Below, one piece after another: positions 22,441 through 33,570 of a stretch of 64,000 nucleotides of DNA. Position numbers and translations under genes: made by a program. The stretch spans positions 138,565,927-138,629,926 of the forward strand of contig JALGPY010000002.1 in assembly GCA_023055425.1 (NCBI GenBank). The letters run 5' to 3'. The notes under the pieces are model-generated. The model was given only the letters and a program-made list of their open reading frames with translations. It made no database searches and was not told where the DNA came from. The DNA is from Linanthus parryae (lineage: Eukaryota > Streptophyta > Magnoliopsida > Ericales > Polemoniaceae). Positions within the stretch are counted from its first letter, which is position 1. Each line of letters begins with the position of its first letter.

Positions 22441-22759
22441 GGGATTCTCTTCTCGTTCTCATTAGAGTTTTGGAATAGAGAATAGATAGGCAGGAGTAAT
22501 ACGGAGAGAAGAGGGAGATAGAAAAATACAAATACAAGAGAGTTTGAATTAGATAAGAAAAAAGAAATATTTCCAAATCTTTTTAAGATCTTCACAGTTT
22601 GAATTCAAATCCGTGTTTGTGTGATGTGGGAAAGGAAATAAAATAATATTGATTTAAAAGAAAATAGGTTGAAAAATTAAATACAATATTGGGCAATTAT
22701 CTACAGAGATAGCACCCAATAAATGATCATGTTTTTTACTCTAAAGCATAACGACTTAT

Positions 22760-22874
22760 TTTCAAGACTATGGAAAGAGTTTCAAGGCCTTGAAAAGCTA
22801 TATTTCAGAAAAAAATAATATCAAGTCTTTGAAAAAAAAATTAAGGCTTTGAAAGTCAGTTCAAGGCTTTGAAA
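22760..22874. repeat. Five SIRE palindromes between RT and the 3' ORF
   Basis: Sites at 22760-22775 (decayed), 22780-22795 (perfect TTTCAAGGCCTTGAAA), 22819-22834, 22839-22854 and 22859-22874. Start-to-start steps are 20, 39, 20 and 20 bp. The block lies between the RT/RNase H relic and the 3' ORF, the same position as block 1 in element A. Confidence 0.85.
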
Positions 22875-22959
22875 CACATAAAACTTTACCTTAAACTTAC
22901 CTGATCCTCCCCCTAAAACAATGCTTCCTTATTAAGCATACCCAGCTCTTACCAGCTTG

Positions 22960-23535
22960 ATCCTTATCTAAGGATAATGTGGAACTCATAGGAGTCTTTA
23001 TAACTTTGGACTGAGACATATTGTACTTGTTAATCGAATCCTTGGTATACTTTTATTTATGCAGAAAGATTCCTTTCTTCATCTGATGTACATGAAGTCC
23101 AAGGAAAAAATTCAATTCTCCCATTAAGCTCATCTCAAATTTCCTACTCTTAAGACTTGAGAAATCTTTGCAAAGATAATCATTAGTAGCTCCAAACAAA
23201 GTATCATCAACATAGATTTGAGCTACTAAAATTTCTTTCTCATGAGTCTTTACGAAAAGAGTTAAATCAACCAATCCTCTCTTGAAACCATTTTCAAGTA
23301 AAAACTTTGACAGTCTTTCGTACCAAGCCCATGGAGCTTGACAGTCTATTGAAACCATTTTCAAGTAAAAAATTTGAGCCACATAACTTCTTCTTGAAAG
23401 TAACCATTTAGAAATGCACACTTGACATCCATTTAAAAAAGTTTAATGTTCATGTAAGATGAAAATGCAAGTAACATTCTAATTGCTTCTAACCTTAAAA
23501 CAGGAGCAAAGGAATTTTGGTAAGAATTTACTTGC
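22960..23535 (-). pseudogene. Ty1/copia reverse transcriptase relic (SIRE-like, - strand)
   Basis: On the - strand the RT runs from a LEAIRMLLAF-like stretch near 23500, through MDVKCAFLNG-like and FLLENGFKRGLVDLTLF, to the YVDDTLFGATN catalytic box near 23200, SLMGELNFFLGLHVHQMKKG, and a fragment with SKVIKTPMS and DKDQAGK near 22960. These are the ordered RT and RT/RNase H connection motifs of Ty1/copia. It is cut at its upstream side near 23540, where a + strand copy begins, so gag, protease and integrase are missing. Confidence 0.8.
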
Positions 23536-23544
23536 TGAAAATTA

Positions 23545-24632
23545 GTTTATTAGTCCAGAAGTCAAACAAGTTTGGATTGATGGATATGCTTCTTCCAAAT
23601 TTGCTTTCTGTAATTTAATTTCTAATGATCTGTTAGATAAACTGGACATAGATTGCATCATAAAATTGAAAGATTCATCTGTTTGGAATATGATAAACCC
23701 TAGTTATGAGGCTTGCCCTAGGCTTACAAGACCCTTTTATTTGAAGATAAGATTTTCTTCAAAACTATCATGAGGTGTATTGTCCCAAGAGAAAATTCTA
23801 GGGAGTTGGTTACTGATAGGGTGCTTATTCTGATGTTTCTGATTTGTCTAGGGTTTGAGAAAGATCTTCTTAGTATTGTTATGGAGCATATGGTTTATTT
23901 TGCAACTAGGACAAGGAATCAGCCTCTTTCTTATGCAAATCTACTGCTTTTATTCTTTAAGCATTTTGGGATATCAGTGAAGGATGAGGAGAAAATTGCT
24001 AGTGGTTATGGGTTGGTAGATGAAGGAAGCTGCTCTCCAAAGGATTGGAGTTGTGAAAACTTAGAAAACGCATTGGAAATTCTATTCTGAGTACTCCTCT
24101 GCTGAGATGAAGGAGAAAGAGTTCATCAAACCTAAGGCAGCTACTGCTTCAAAGGCTTCACCAGTTTGATCTGTCTACTGAGCTTGTAAAGGTCAAGGCC
24201 TTGGTGAGCACCATGAATGGGAAATTGCACAGAATTATCAAGGGCTTGAAACTGGAGGAATTTCCATCTGCTACCAGTCAAGATGCTAGTGTGGCTTTAG
24301 ATGAAGTGATTGAGGATTTTCTGAAGAAGAAGAAGAAGAAGAAGAAGCAAGTAGTTCCAGTGATTGTGACTTCTAAGGATTTATTTGAACAAACTGATGA
24401 AGAAGCTGGTGATGAAGAAGGTGCTGGGGAAGCTACTGAGAAAGAGGCTGCAAAATTTGATGAGATCATTACTGAAGTTGTTGAAGAGGTAGAAGATGAG
24501 AATGCAGAAGATCAAGTTGAAGAGAAAGAAGACTCAGATAGAGATGAAACAGATCAAGATGAGCAAGAGCAAACTATAGATGATAAAGTCAAAGGAAAAT
24601 TTAAGGTTTCAAAGGGAAAGAAGACTGCATAG
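23545..24632 (+). pseudogene. SIRE-like 3' ORF, + strand copy, broken
   Basis: Starts in the middle of the ORF (readable from about 23545) and continues as 23770-24090 with MRCIVPRENSRELVTDRVLI and LSIVMEHMVYFATRTRNQPL, then 24201-24632 with a Lys run (eight Lys) and a long Glu/Asp-rich tail ending KVSKGKKTA. It is clearly related to the - strand copy at 21319-21807 but differs at many residues, so the two are separate old insertions and not a recent inverted duplication. Shifts near 24090-24200 break the frame. Confidence 0.72.
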
Positions 24633-25050
24633 AAGGATGCTACTGAGTAAAGCCCAAAGCCTTGAACCCTTTGGTCTCTTCTTTCTATCTAGTTCCTTCT
24701 TTTTTCCCTCAAAGCCTTAAAATTTAGTATACTGTTTTTTGTTTTTCAAAAACTCTGAGTATGATCCTACATTCCTTAAACTCTATTTGATGAAATTCAA
24801 AATGGGGCAGAAGGATATAATTGGTTATGAGCAATATATATGTGGTTATGTGCAATAAGTTTGGTTTTTGTAGGATTATTATTATTTTTGTGGGATTATC
24901 TATAATCTATTACATTTTATGTGATTTATGATTTCATACTTGTTGTTCTTTTTTCTATATGTTACTATACTTGCAGTTTAATTTTGTTATTGAGTTGCAT
25001 GGTGCTGAGTACATAAGAATATTTGTTTTGTCTTTCATCAAGGGGGAGAT

Positions 25051-26566
25051 TGATAATTCAATTTCTCTGTCTTGATGTGAAGTATGAACTGTGGATGTTT
25101 ATATGAAGATGATGAAAGACAGTGGTAAAATATGTTCAAGGCTCCAAGGCCTTGAAGGTCAATGTCTGCATTTGAATTGGTAAAGTATTGTTTAACAATC
25201 ATGTGTATGCCGGCTTAGCATTGGATCAGTTGTTGGTTAAATGTGTCTTACAAATATTCTTCGAACATACTTATGTGTTTCTAACACTCACAGGTTTCAC
25301 AGCTTGAATGAATCAAGGATTAGAAAGCTATAAGCTTAAAACTGTGAAGAATGTCACAGAGCTCCAAGGCCTTGAGATTTTCCTTGAGATGCTGACAGTC
25401 TTATTTAGCTTAATTGATTCTTTCTTGCAGGATGTTATATGTGGTAATGTGAGTATGTGACTGGTTACTGACTTTCTATAAGTGTTAATCGTAATTTTAT
25501 CATTAACTTTTACATATTGCTGATCTGGTATTAATCTTGTTATCAAAATTTTGGCCTAGTTTATTGCAGAAACTGTTATGCCAAACAGCCAGTAATATGT
25601 TGATATATTTTCTAGATTTTTTTTGACCTTAAAATCAAGTTTGTTATAGGTTTGTTCGTTTTTCAAACCCCTCACAACAAACTCTAATGGCTATCCATTC
25701 ATAGTTGTTGATAGAAGCATGTTTGGGAGAGGATTTGTAGGTAGGCAGTTCCTAAAACTTCTCATTCAGTTACTGCAGTTTGTTATAAGCTTCAGTTTGA
25801 ATTTCAAAAAGAGGAGACTGAGAGAGGACTTATCATTCAGAAAAGAGGAGTGTTTAATGTCGTGGAGATCATACAATCAACTCTTCAATCAATCAAGCTC
25901 TCAACACTGCTGAACAAGGAGATCAATCATCCAGAATTTTGAAGAACACATGCAAGCTTCACTGCTTACTTCTTTTATGTGTTCTTCATACTTTTATTTA
26001 ATTTGTGTTATCATTCTGATTTCTTAAACCACACAAACTTAGAAGTTTAGGTGTTCAAGTTAACAACAAGAGGTTCTTATTGTTTCAACTTATTGTAGCT
26101 GTTACTAGATAGCTTGGGAACCACAAGCTGTATAGGTGTAAGGAAGTTCACTTAGGCTTGAGATATAGGGCTAAATCTAGGTGATTAATAAGAAGTGTTT
26201 TCCAAATCCTGGAGGGATCAGATCCCTCAGGCAGAGACTAGGTCCAATTGTGACTGAACTCTGTAAAAATCCTTGTGTTCTTTACTTCACGGTATTGTTC
26301 TTTATCACTGCAAACTATCTAGCTCAAAATAGGTTGTTCAAAGTCATGAAGTATTTTACAGCTCAAGGCCTTGAAGCTTTCACTAGTTCTTAGAAAGCTT
26401 CTGTCTTTTATCAAAACTCCTCTAAGGCCTTGAGATTCAACCAGTGGCTTATCTTAATTTTTTAAAAGACTAATTTTTAGCATAAGTTTCCATACTCTAT
26501 TCAACCCCCCCCCCCCCCCGACTAGAGCATTTGATCATGTGTTTATACTTACATAGTTACATTACA
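25051..26566 (+). mobile_element. SIRE-like copia 3' LTR, + strand copy (about 1516 bp)
   Basis: Follows the polypurine tract AGGGGGAGAT at 25041-25050 and starts TGATAATTC. Near its end are CATACTCTATTCAACC and a run of 15 C (26505-26519); the end is placed at ATTACA (26566). Palindromes near 25142, 25362, 26360 and 26420 are recognisable (AAGGCCTTGA cores) but decayed compared with the other copies. Confidence 0.7.
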
Positions 26567-27430
26567 AACTTTCAAAAAGGTTGACGGGATAGAATGTCGG
26601 CAGCGTTGATCAGGAATACTAGGCAAGCTACCAGGTAAGTATATGAATGCTTATTTATGCTTGCATAATGCTAGAGTGAATGTATGCATATCCTACGAAT
26701 AGGAAATACGGAAATCATGGTATAACATAAAGGCTGATCTTGGACATCTATATATAGGAACATGAATCGGGTAAGTATGATTATTGTTTATAATTATTTG
26801 GAAATACTTATTTAATAACTAATTCGTGTACCTTGACCTCTGTATGGTCAAATATTTATGGGACCCGGACTACGGGCTATATAAAATAATGGGACCTGCT
26901 CTGCGTGCTTTACATTCATAGTCTACGGGCTCAGTCCATACATTGCTAGCTCCCGACTTGTCTGAAACTAGTACTGCCCTCTGGACTGACGATCCAGTAG
27001 GGGTGTGCACAGTTAAGGTCTAGTTTGTCGTGGTGGATTAATGGGTGGTACAGGAATGGGGAAATGAATATGGAATTGTCGCAACTTTATTATCGAATGA
27101 CTGGAATTACTGTAATAGAAATCTCTTTTCCATATGATTTAGATCAGGTTACTGGGAAATGTGCTTTACAAGCACAGGTTATACGTTTCAAAACTGTCTA
27201 TATCTAATTTTTTATAATTTCTACTTTATTTCAATATGACGTAGTAACGTCGCTGCCTCCTATTCTTGGCAGGAGAGTTGCGGGAAGCTGGGGAGTAGAC
27301 AAACACTTAGATGATTATACGCCAGAGTATGCTAACTGTTATAGTGAGTTTTATTTAAGTTTCAGTTTATTTAATCCCGTCTTGTAACATAACCATTAGG
27401 TTAGTCTCCTTTCTTAGCGAAGGAAACCTC
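26567..27430 (+). mobile_element. Chromovirus-like (Tekay type) LTR fragment
   Basis: Non-coding sequence with the look of a Tekay/Del LTR: GGACCCGGACTACGGGC, CTCCCGACTTGTCTG, GACGATCCAGTAGGGGTG and the part repeated at 18804-19061. Similar phrases occur in the solo LTR at 46796-49145 (for example CCCCGGATAGCTCCC). It is followed by an integrase relic on the same strand. Boundaries are uncertain. Confidence 0.5.
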
Positions 27431-27499
27431 CGGAGATTCTGGGGGACCCAAGTGTAATTCTTCAGTACTCTAGCATGGGGGTATACAACATGGCCTTCC

Positions 27500-28330
27500 T
27501 ATTACATTGTTGTCTGACATGGATCATGTGTTTTGAGTTCCTTTTGGTAAACACTTTCCGAAGATTTCAATTCCACCTTAGCCTTAACATACCCTTTTAA
27601 TTAAGCAACTGCGGATTAAGCCTTTTATGACCAGATCCACAAATTACATGTCCTCCTACTACATTGTTGTCTGACAGGGATCATGTGTTTTGAGTCCCTT
27701 TTGATAAACACTTTTCAAAATTTTCAATTCCACCTTGGTCCACAGTACTGCCTATCACACTCAGACTGATGGACAGATTAAGGGGGTCAATCAGTGCTTG
27801 GAAGTTTATTTGAGGTGTGTTACTAGTGATAGGCTACCAAAGGTGCACTAAATGGCAAGGGCTGGCTGATTTTTCGAACAACACCAACTACCATGCTAAC
27901 CTTAAGACCACCCCTTTCTTTGCATTGTATGGCTATCCCCCTCCCAGTTTCTACCAGGTCAACAACTCTCCAAATGATGAGGTTAACACATTTGTGAAAG
28001 ACAGACACAGGGTGGTATTGCTTTTTCGGGAAAACTTTAAGGAGGCTCAAGAAAGAATGAAATTCTTTGCCAATAAGACTAGGTCGGAGAGAATTTCTGA
28101 GCTGCTAAAATGGGTTTATCTGAGGTAACAACCCCATAAACAGAGTTCTCTGCCACATTCTAGAGCTCACAAGCTATTTGAAAAGTATTATAGGACCTTT
28201 CAGGATACAGAAAAATTGGGAAAGTGGCTTTCAAATTGGCACTCTCACCACATGAAAAATTCATCAGTGTTCCACTTTTATTTTCTCAAGAAAAACCTAG
28301 GTTCTCACATTGTGGCTCAACAAACAATGC
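27500..28330 (+). pseudogene. Chromovirus integrase relic
   Basis: The + strand reads pieces of a Ty3/gypsy integrase in shifting frames: a SDRDHVF-like stretch present twice (27500-27582 and 27650-27735), STAYHTQTDGQIK and NQCLEVYLRCVTSDRLPKVH at 27745-27845, then WLADFSNNTNYHANLKTTPF and LYGYPPP in 27817-28128, and the GPF-Q-V-like chromodomain-proximal region to about 28330. The HTQTDG and YLRC motifs are typical of chromoviruses. gag, protease and RT are absent. Confidence 0.75.
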
Positions 28331-28639
28331 CTTTCTAGAGCCTTGGAGGTCAGCTCCTCACTGAATCTCTGACTATATGTAGTCACGGAACCATTTTCAG
28401 GGACAACACACCAATTTCACAAGTTTTGGTGCACTAGCTAGATATAGTGCATTAAGAAACCACCTAGGAGGACAAGGTCCTGGTTCAATCTCAATTGCCT
28501 TCTCTTTTTCCATGAGGAAATGGAAATGCTGAAGGAGAATGGAAAGTCATGATTCTACCTTCTCATCCAACATCTGGTAGGACTAAATCAAAACTCATGC
28601 CAAACTAATGACATGATTCGAAGTGTAGCAGTATCCGTT

Positions 28640-29290
28640 GGATTAGGGAGGGAGCTTTTTTAATCACAGCTGGAGCTTACTGATCTCTAGTTAAAGAGGA
28701 TTCTGAGTCTAAGAAAAGCATAGCTAGAAAGTCTAAGGGTTGGAATGACGAGGTGGATGGCGGACGAGAAGGAACTTAGTAGCATTGTTCTCCGCTGATA
28801 ATTGAATAGTGCGGGCTTGTAATCCCATAATTTCAGTACCGAATAGTTTTAATGATTGCTTTGTTAAGGAATGAGATAATATCGCATTATCTCTTCCATG
28901 ATTTGTGCAATTAGGTATTATCTCTTACGTGATTTGTGGATCAACTCATTCAACTTTCATGTGGTATCAGATTTGTAGAAATTATTCTACACGATCCATT
29001 TTCACCTCTTGTCCCAAATCGTAAGCCGGCAAGCTTCTCTCTCGTTCTCGGATGCTGAGCACTACCACCATGACTTCAACCACACCAGCTTTAGTAATCC
29101 AACTAAATTCCCCAAGTAACTTCCCCATAAAGCTCTCCTTCACCATTTTCCTAGTATGGCATCAACGGATTAGTCACAGCATCACCATGCTACAATGATT
29201 TTGCAGAAACATTCCCCTTGCTTCAATTTCAACGATTGCAGGTCACTCGGGTTGCTTTGATCTCTCACCTTATGATTCCTTGGACTCTAA
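28640..29290 (+). mobile_element. Copia relic: LTR end, primer site and gag start
   Basis: TGGTATCAGATT at 28962-28973 resembles the tRNA-Met primer site TGGTATCAGAGC. About 100 bp on, from ATG at 29070, the frame reads MTSTTPALVIQLNSPSNFPI and then a decayed WxxxW-type gag start, like the N-terminus of copia gag proteins. The AT-rich stretch before the primer site (about 28780-28960) would be the LTR. Nothing more of the element is seen. Confidence 0.5.
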
Positions 29291-29917
29291 CAAGAACATA
29301 GAGAGATTTATTAGGTAAAAAGTTCAATTCAATAAAAAAAGACATATGCCCAAAACCCTAAATCACACCAATATGTATACCTCGTCAAAGTACTGAAGTT
29401 TGGATTGGGATTGTCTTTTACTTGTTTCCACATGTTCCACATATGTTTCACCATGTCGTTTGTTGGTTTGCAAAAGTGTCCAATCGTGTTATTTTCTCCT
29501 TCTCCACCTTCTCGTGATGTTTGATTCCATGAATAATCACACCGCTACCGTGTTCAAAATCCCTTTTCAAGGATGACAGTGAACCCTCCATTTGTTCCAT
29601 CCGAGCTTCCAAGCCTCTAAATCGGGCGTCACCTTTCTTTGAAAATTCTACAACTTCGTTTCTAACCTAATTGAACCCCATCCACAATAACTTTCATTGT
29701 TTCTAGTTTTAACATTGCTAAGTCATCTCGGTGAGTGCTTGCAGCTTCGGATTGACCGAGAGCTGGAGTTGCCGCATTTTGAAAGCTGAGTTCTAGGAGG
29801 AGGTGTCGTCGAAGGAGAATGTGGCTTGTTGTCAAGGATAAGGGCTAGAGAATCCTCTTCTTCTTCAGCTACATCCTCAAGAACAACTTTTTGTGCTTCT
29901 TCGTCTTCTTCTGTGGG
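29290..29917 (-). pseudogene. Downstream half of a decayed gene split by a solo LTR
   Basis: On the - strand, directly after the LTR, the frame is acidic (DEEDEEAQKVVLEDVAEEEED), then Ser/Pro-rich, then helical (RFRGLEARMEQMEGSLSSLK), with stops and shifts. It continues the gene seen at 31493-32990, since the 5-bp target duplication shows that the LTR interrupted one sequence. The coiled-coil-like tail and acidic linker recall plant transposon-associated proteins (DUF1985/Ulp1 type), but this is a guess. Confidence 0.4.
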
Positions 29918-31492
29918 TGAAACGCTTCAACCACAAGTGCACGGCTGTCGAGTGTAGTAATAATCAGTAAATTCCGATTTTATTATTCCCAAGCGAATTC
30001 GTAATTAGGAAAGATTTATTCTCCTTAATGTGGGAAAATATTTTGAAACAAAACGTTTGAATGGTTTTAAGATTCAAGTACGGAGAAGTGATCAAGACGC
30101 CTCGTTTGGGGGATTGCTAGGGCTCAGTATTGAAACATTGATGAATTTTTCTGTGTCAAACAAGCAATATTCAACTATCGAGTTATCAAGTAGTTATACT
30201 ACGCCTAAATATAGCCAAAACCAAGTTACTAAGTCCCAACTTCCCTAAACGTGCATTACGATTCAAGTTCAACTATTATGTTCTCAACTAATGCAACCGA
30301 ATTAACAACCATACAATACAATCATGTGACTGTTCTACCTTTCCAGTTAATGATAATCAAGTTACCAAACAATTATCAACTAATTTCTAGTTAACAATAT
30401 ATCTGCTAGCTATCAACTAGATATGATGAAGAACGTAAAAACCAATCATAACACGACAAAATCGGAATTGAACGTGAATCACAAGAACGTGGATTCCATA
30501 AATCAATAATAAAACCCTAACCCCAAAACTCAGGTCTGATATAATGATTTTATTTGCTCGTAATTGTGAATACAGTGAATAATTTCAAAGTATTCATCAA
30601 AAACAAGAGAGATTGAGATTTTAGAGATCAAAAGATGAATCTTGATCCGGCTGCAAATATGAGCTCTCCAATGGCTGGGGAGCTGTCTCCCAAGTTTCTC
30701 CATCAGCCTCCTCTGCCTCCTAGGTCCAAGAATACGATTTCCAAGTGCTGGGAATGCTTTTTAATGAACATTGGCCGAATTTTCCTTCAGCCTCTCCAGT
30801 TTGTAACTCTCGGACATATTCGCACGCTGATCTTGTGCGGGCCTTTTCTCCTTCATCCCGACTCTATTTTAGTCCTTTCTTATATCGTTTGAAAGATCTA
30901 GATGTATAATTTATAATGGCACAAGTCTTGTTCCAAAGTTCCTTATGTAGCTCCAGAAGTATCCTGATGAGGGAAGGTTGGTCCAGTGAAACTTTTGCAA
31001 CTCTTCTTCGTTTATTTGACTTCTTCGACGGACAATATATTCCTCGCTTGCCTATGATTGAGCTCCGTGACCTACCGTTGTAAATCTCTTTGAGTCTAAT
31101 TTCATTTTCCACCGGTCACACTCCAAAAGTCGTTGTAGATCTTAAGATATCATCAAAAATAATAATATCTTGTCACTTTTGCTCTTCTAACTTTTCTTCT
31201 CTTCATTTGTCTTGGCCATTCCTGAGCTTTTCTCATCTTCCAAAGTTTGTTCTCACTCCCCATCATCTCTTTGAGCCTCCGGTACCTGATATACACAAAA
31301 ATTAATGGATCATATCCAACGTATAGAATGCTCAAACCAATCACGAAAATGCCCGGATTCGACAATAATGCACACAAAGCTTCCATTTGCAAATACCTCC
31401 CTTATCTTGCCAAATACACATCAAAACACATCGTAATCATACAAAATGGTATATAATCACTATATAATATAACTCCAAATACGGAGTTATCA
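29918..31492 (-). mobile_element. Solo LTR of an Athila-like element (1575 bp), TSD GTGGG
   Basis: Starts TGAAACGCTTCAACC and ends GGAGTTATCA on the + strand; the ends match the element B LTR (CCGCAAGTGTACGGCTGTCG there, CCACAAGTGCACGGCTGTCG here). It is flanked by identical GTGGG at 29913-29917 and 31493-31497. There is no internal region, so the element was lost by LTR-LTR recombination. No 16-bp palindrome block is seen inside. Confidence 0.88.
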
Positions 31493-32531
31493 GTGGGCCA
31501 GCATCATCGTCATTAGCAACTTTTATGGTTCTTCTTCTGTGGCCCGACCTTATCATCCCTGACAACATTCTTCTTCTTCTTCATATCAACATTTGTAGCC
31601 CCATCAGCAATATCATATCCCTCTTCCACTTTATCATCTCCCACACCCTTGAAGTTGTAACAGGGTTCAAACTTGCGATTCTCACTTACGTCATCCTTAA
31701 GATGTGTTGTCTTCTCAAAAAATTGAGTCCACCTAGGGTGAAGTGGCTAATCAGGGTGATTCCTCATGTACTCCATGAAAATTATCCAGTACGGCTGCTG
31801 TTTCTCTTCCTCCGTTGGGACAAGTGTAGGATAGACGCTCTTTATCTCATTCAGTACTGGGATCCTTCTTCCAATCTGGCTTTTCTCATCTTCCAAAGTT
31901 TGTTCTCACTCCCCATCATCTCTTTGAGCCTCCGGTACCTGATATACACAAAAATTAATGGATCATATCCAACGTATAGAATGCTCAAACCAATCACGAA
32001 AATGCCCGGATTCGACAATAATGCACACAAAGCTTCCATTTGCAAATACCTCCCTTATCTTGCCAAATACACATCAAAACACATCGTAATCATACAAAAT
32101 GGTATATAATCACTATATAATATAACTCCAAATACGGAGTTATCAGTGGGCCAGCATCATCGTCATTAGCAACTTTTATGGTTCTTCTTCTGTGGCCCGA
32201 CCTTATCATCCCTGACAACATTCTTCTTCTTCTTCATATCAACATTTGTAGCCCCATCAGCAATATCATATCCCTCTTCCACTTTATCATCTCCCACACC
32301 CTTGAAGTTGTAACAGGGTTCAAACTTGCGATTCTCACTTACGTCATCCTTAAGATGTGTTGTCTTCTCAAAAAATTGAGTCCACCTAGGGTGAAGTGGC
32401 TAATCAGGGTGATTCCTCATGTACTCCATGAAAATTATCCAGTACGGCTGCTGTTTCTCTTCCTCCGTTGGGACAAGTGTAGGATAGACGCTCTTTATCT
32501 CATTCAGTACTGGGATCCTTCTTCCAATCTG
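31226..32531. repeat. 653-bp tandem duplication (two copies)
   Basis: 31226-31878 and 31879-32531 appear identical at every position I compared, offset 653 bp. Each holds the last 267 bp of the solo LTR plus 386 bp of flanking pseudogene, so the duplication is younger than the LTR insertion and the loss of the element body. The second copy carries a spurious LTR edge at 32145. Confidence 0.92.
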
Positions 32532-32990
32532 GCGTTGCAGTTTTGCCATGTCCAATTAGCCAACCGAGGCAGTTTACTTTCCTCAACTTCCCTTTTCTTT
32601 TCCAAAATCTTACCGTGCTGCGATATGGGCTTGAAAATCCATGCAAGAAAGATGTGCGGGAACGAAGTTATGTTGTACTTCCGTCGATGTTGAACATCAA
32701 AATTCTTCTCCCAAACCTTCTCCCCAACTTGCTCAATGAAATGTGGCCACAAGTACCTTCCCCATCCGACATTGTTTTTCCATTCGAAATCCGACAGCAA
32801 GACAAACGTTGCCATGGACATAATGTCCTTATTGCTTTTCACATACATCATTTGCCGCATTAAACAGACCATAAGAAATATCGCATAATAATATTTTTAT
32901 CCGTCGCTCAACTGTCTTTTCTTGTTCAATTCCTCAATAGCCTTTTCATTTACAGGTATTGCGATGTTATTACCAAGCTTGTGGTCGGGG
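31493..32990 (-). pseudogene. Upstream half of the decayed - strand gene (possibly DUF1985-like)
   Basis: Read on the - strand: AIPVNEKAIEELNKK near 32950, KSNKDIMSMATFVLLSDFEW, then NVGWGRYLWPHFIEQV, FPHIFLAWIFKP (ORF 32872-32504), then in the duplicated part PYWIIFMEYMRNHPDYPLHP and acidic sequence. The pattern of a WGRY-like strand followed about 40 residues later by FPHIFLAWIF recalls DUF1985 proteins of plant MULE-type transposons (FP...WAFE pattern), but I cannot confirm it. Several shifts, a tandem duplication and the LTR insertion make it non-functional. Confidence 0.45.
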
Positions 32991-33109
32991 AGATACTCAA
33001 AAGTCCAATTCACTTAACACTCTTTCTCTGGTACCCCATTGATTTTGTTAAAACTCAAACCCGAAACTAACAGAATTCATGCATTCCGAACCGAAATTTA
33101 CTGCGAATA

Positions 33110-33570
33110 GGATGAGCAAATGCTCGTCAGGCCTTTTACTGGAACGAGCAAGCCTTGTAGCCTTAAAAGGAGAATTGCTCGTCCCAGTAAAAGGCCAGAT
33201 GAGCAAATGCTCGTTTAATAATATACTAGGACAAGCAAGTCTCCCTGGAACGCTATAAATCTTGCTCGTACAAGTAAAAGGCTATACGAGACTCGTATAG
33301 CCTTTTACTGGTACGAGCAAGATTTAGTATAGCCTTTTACTGGTACGAGCAAGATTTATAGCGTTCCCTGTCTGGTATAGCCTTTTACTGGTACGAGCAA
33401 GATTTATAGCGTTCCAGGGAGACTTGCTTGTCCTAGTAAAAGGCCAGACGAAGTATATTTTCAGACGAGCAGTTTCTCGTCTAGTAGGTCTTACAATTCA
33501 TCTTCCCAGTTTTCAATCTGGTGAGGCTGCGACGAGCATTTGCTTCACAGTCTCACCAGATTGAAAACTC
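33110..33570. repeat. Nested hairpin cluster
   Basis: Three foldbacks in 460 bp. (a) 33114-33158 pairs with 33174-33214, both arms holding GAGCAAATGCTC. (b) 33227-33292 (CAAGTCTCCCTGGAACGC, ATAAATCTTGCTCGTAC, AAAGGCTATACGAG) pairs with 33293-33435, whose arm is expanded by three copies of the unit TATAGCCTTTTACTGGTACG (33296, 33327, 33375). (c) GTTTTCAATCTGGTGAG at 33512-33528 pairs perfectly with CTCACCAGATTGAAAAC at 33552-33568. No coding frame. Origin unknown: a foldback transposon or a regulatory array of an LTR element are both possible. Confidence 0.8.

Noticed and set aside
31525..32693. 194- and 171-codon + frames
   Set aside because: Antisense to the decayed - strand gene; both exist because of the 653-bp duplication.
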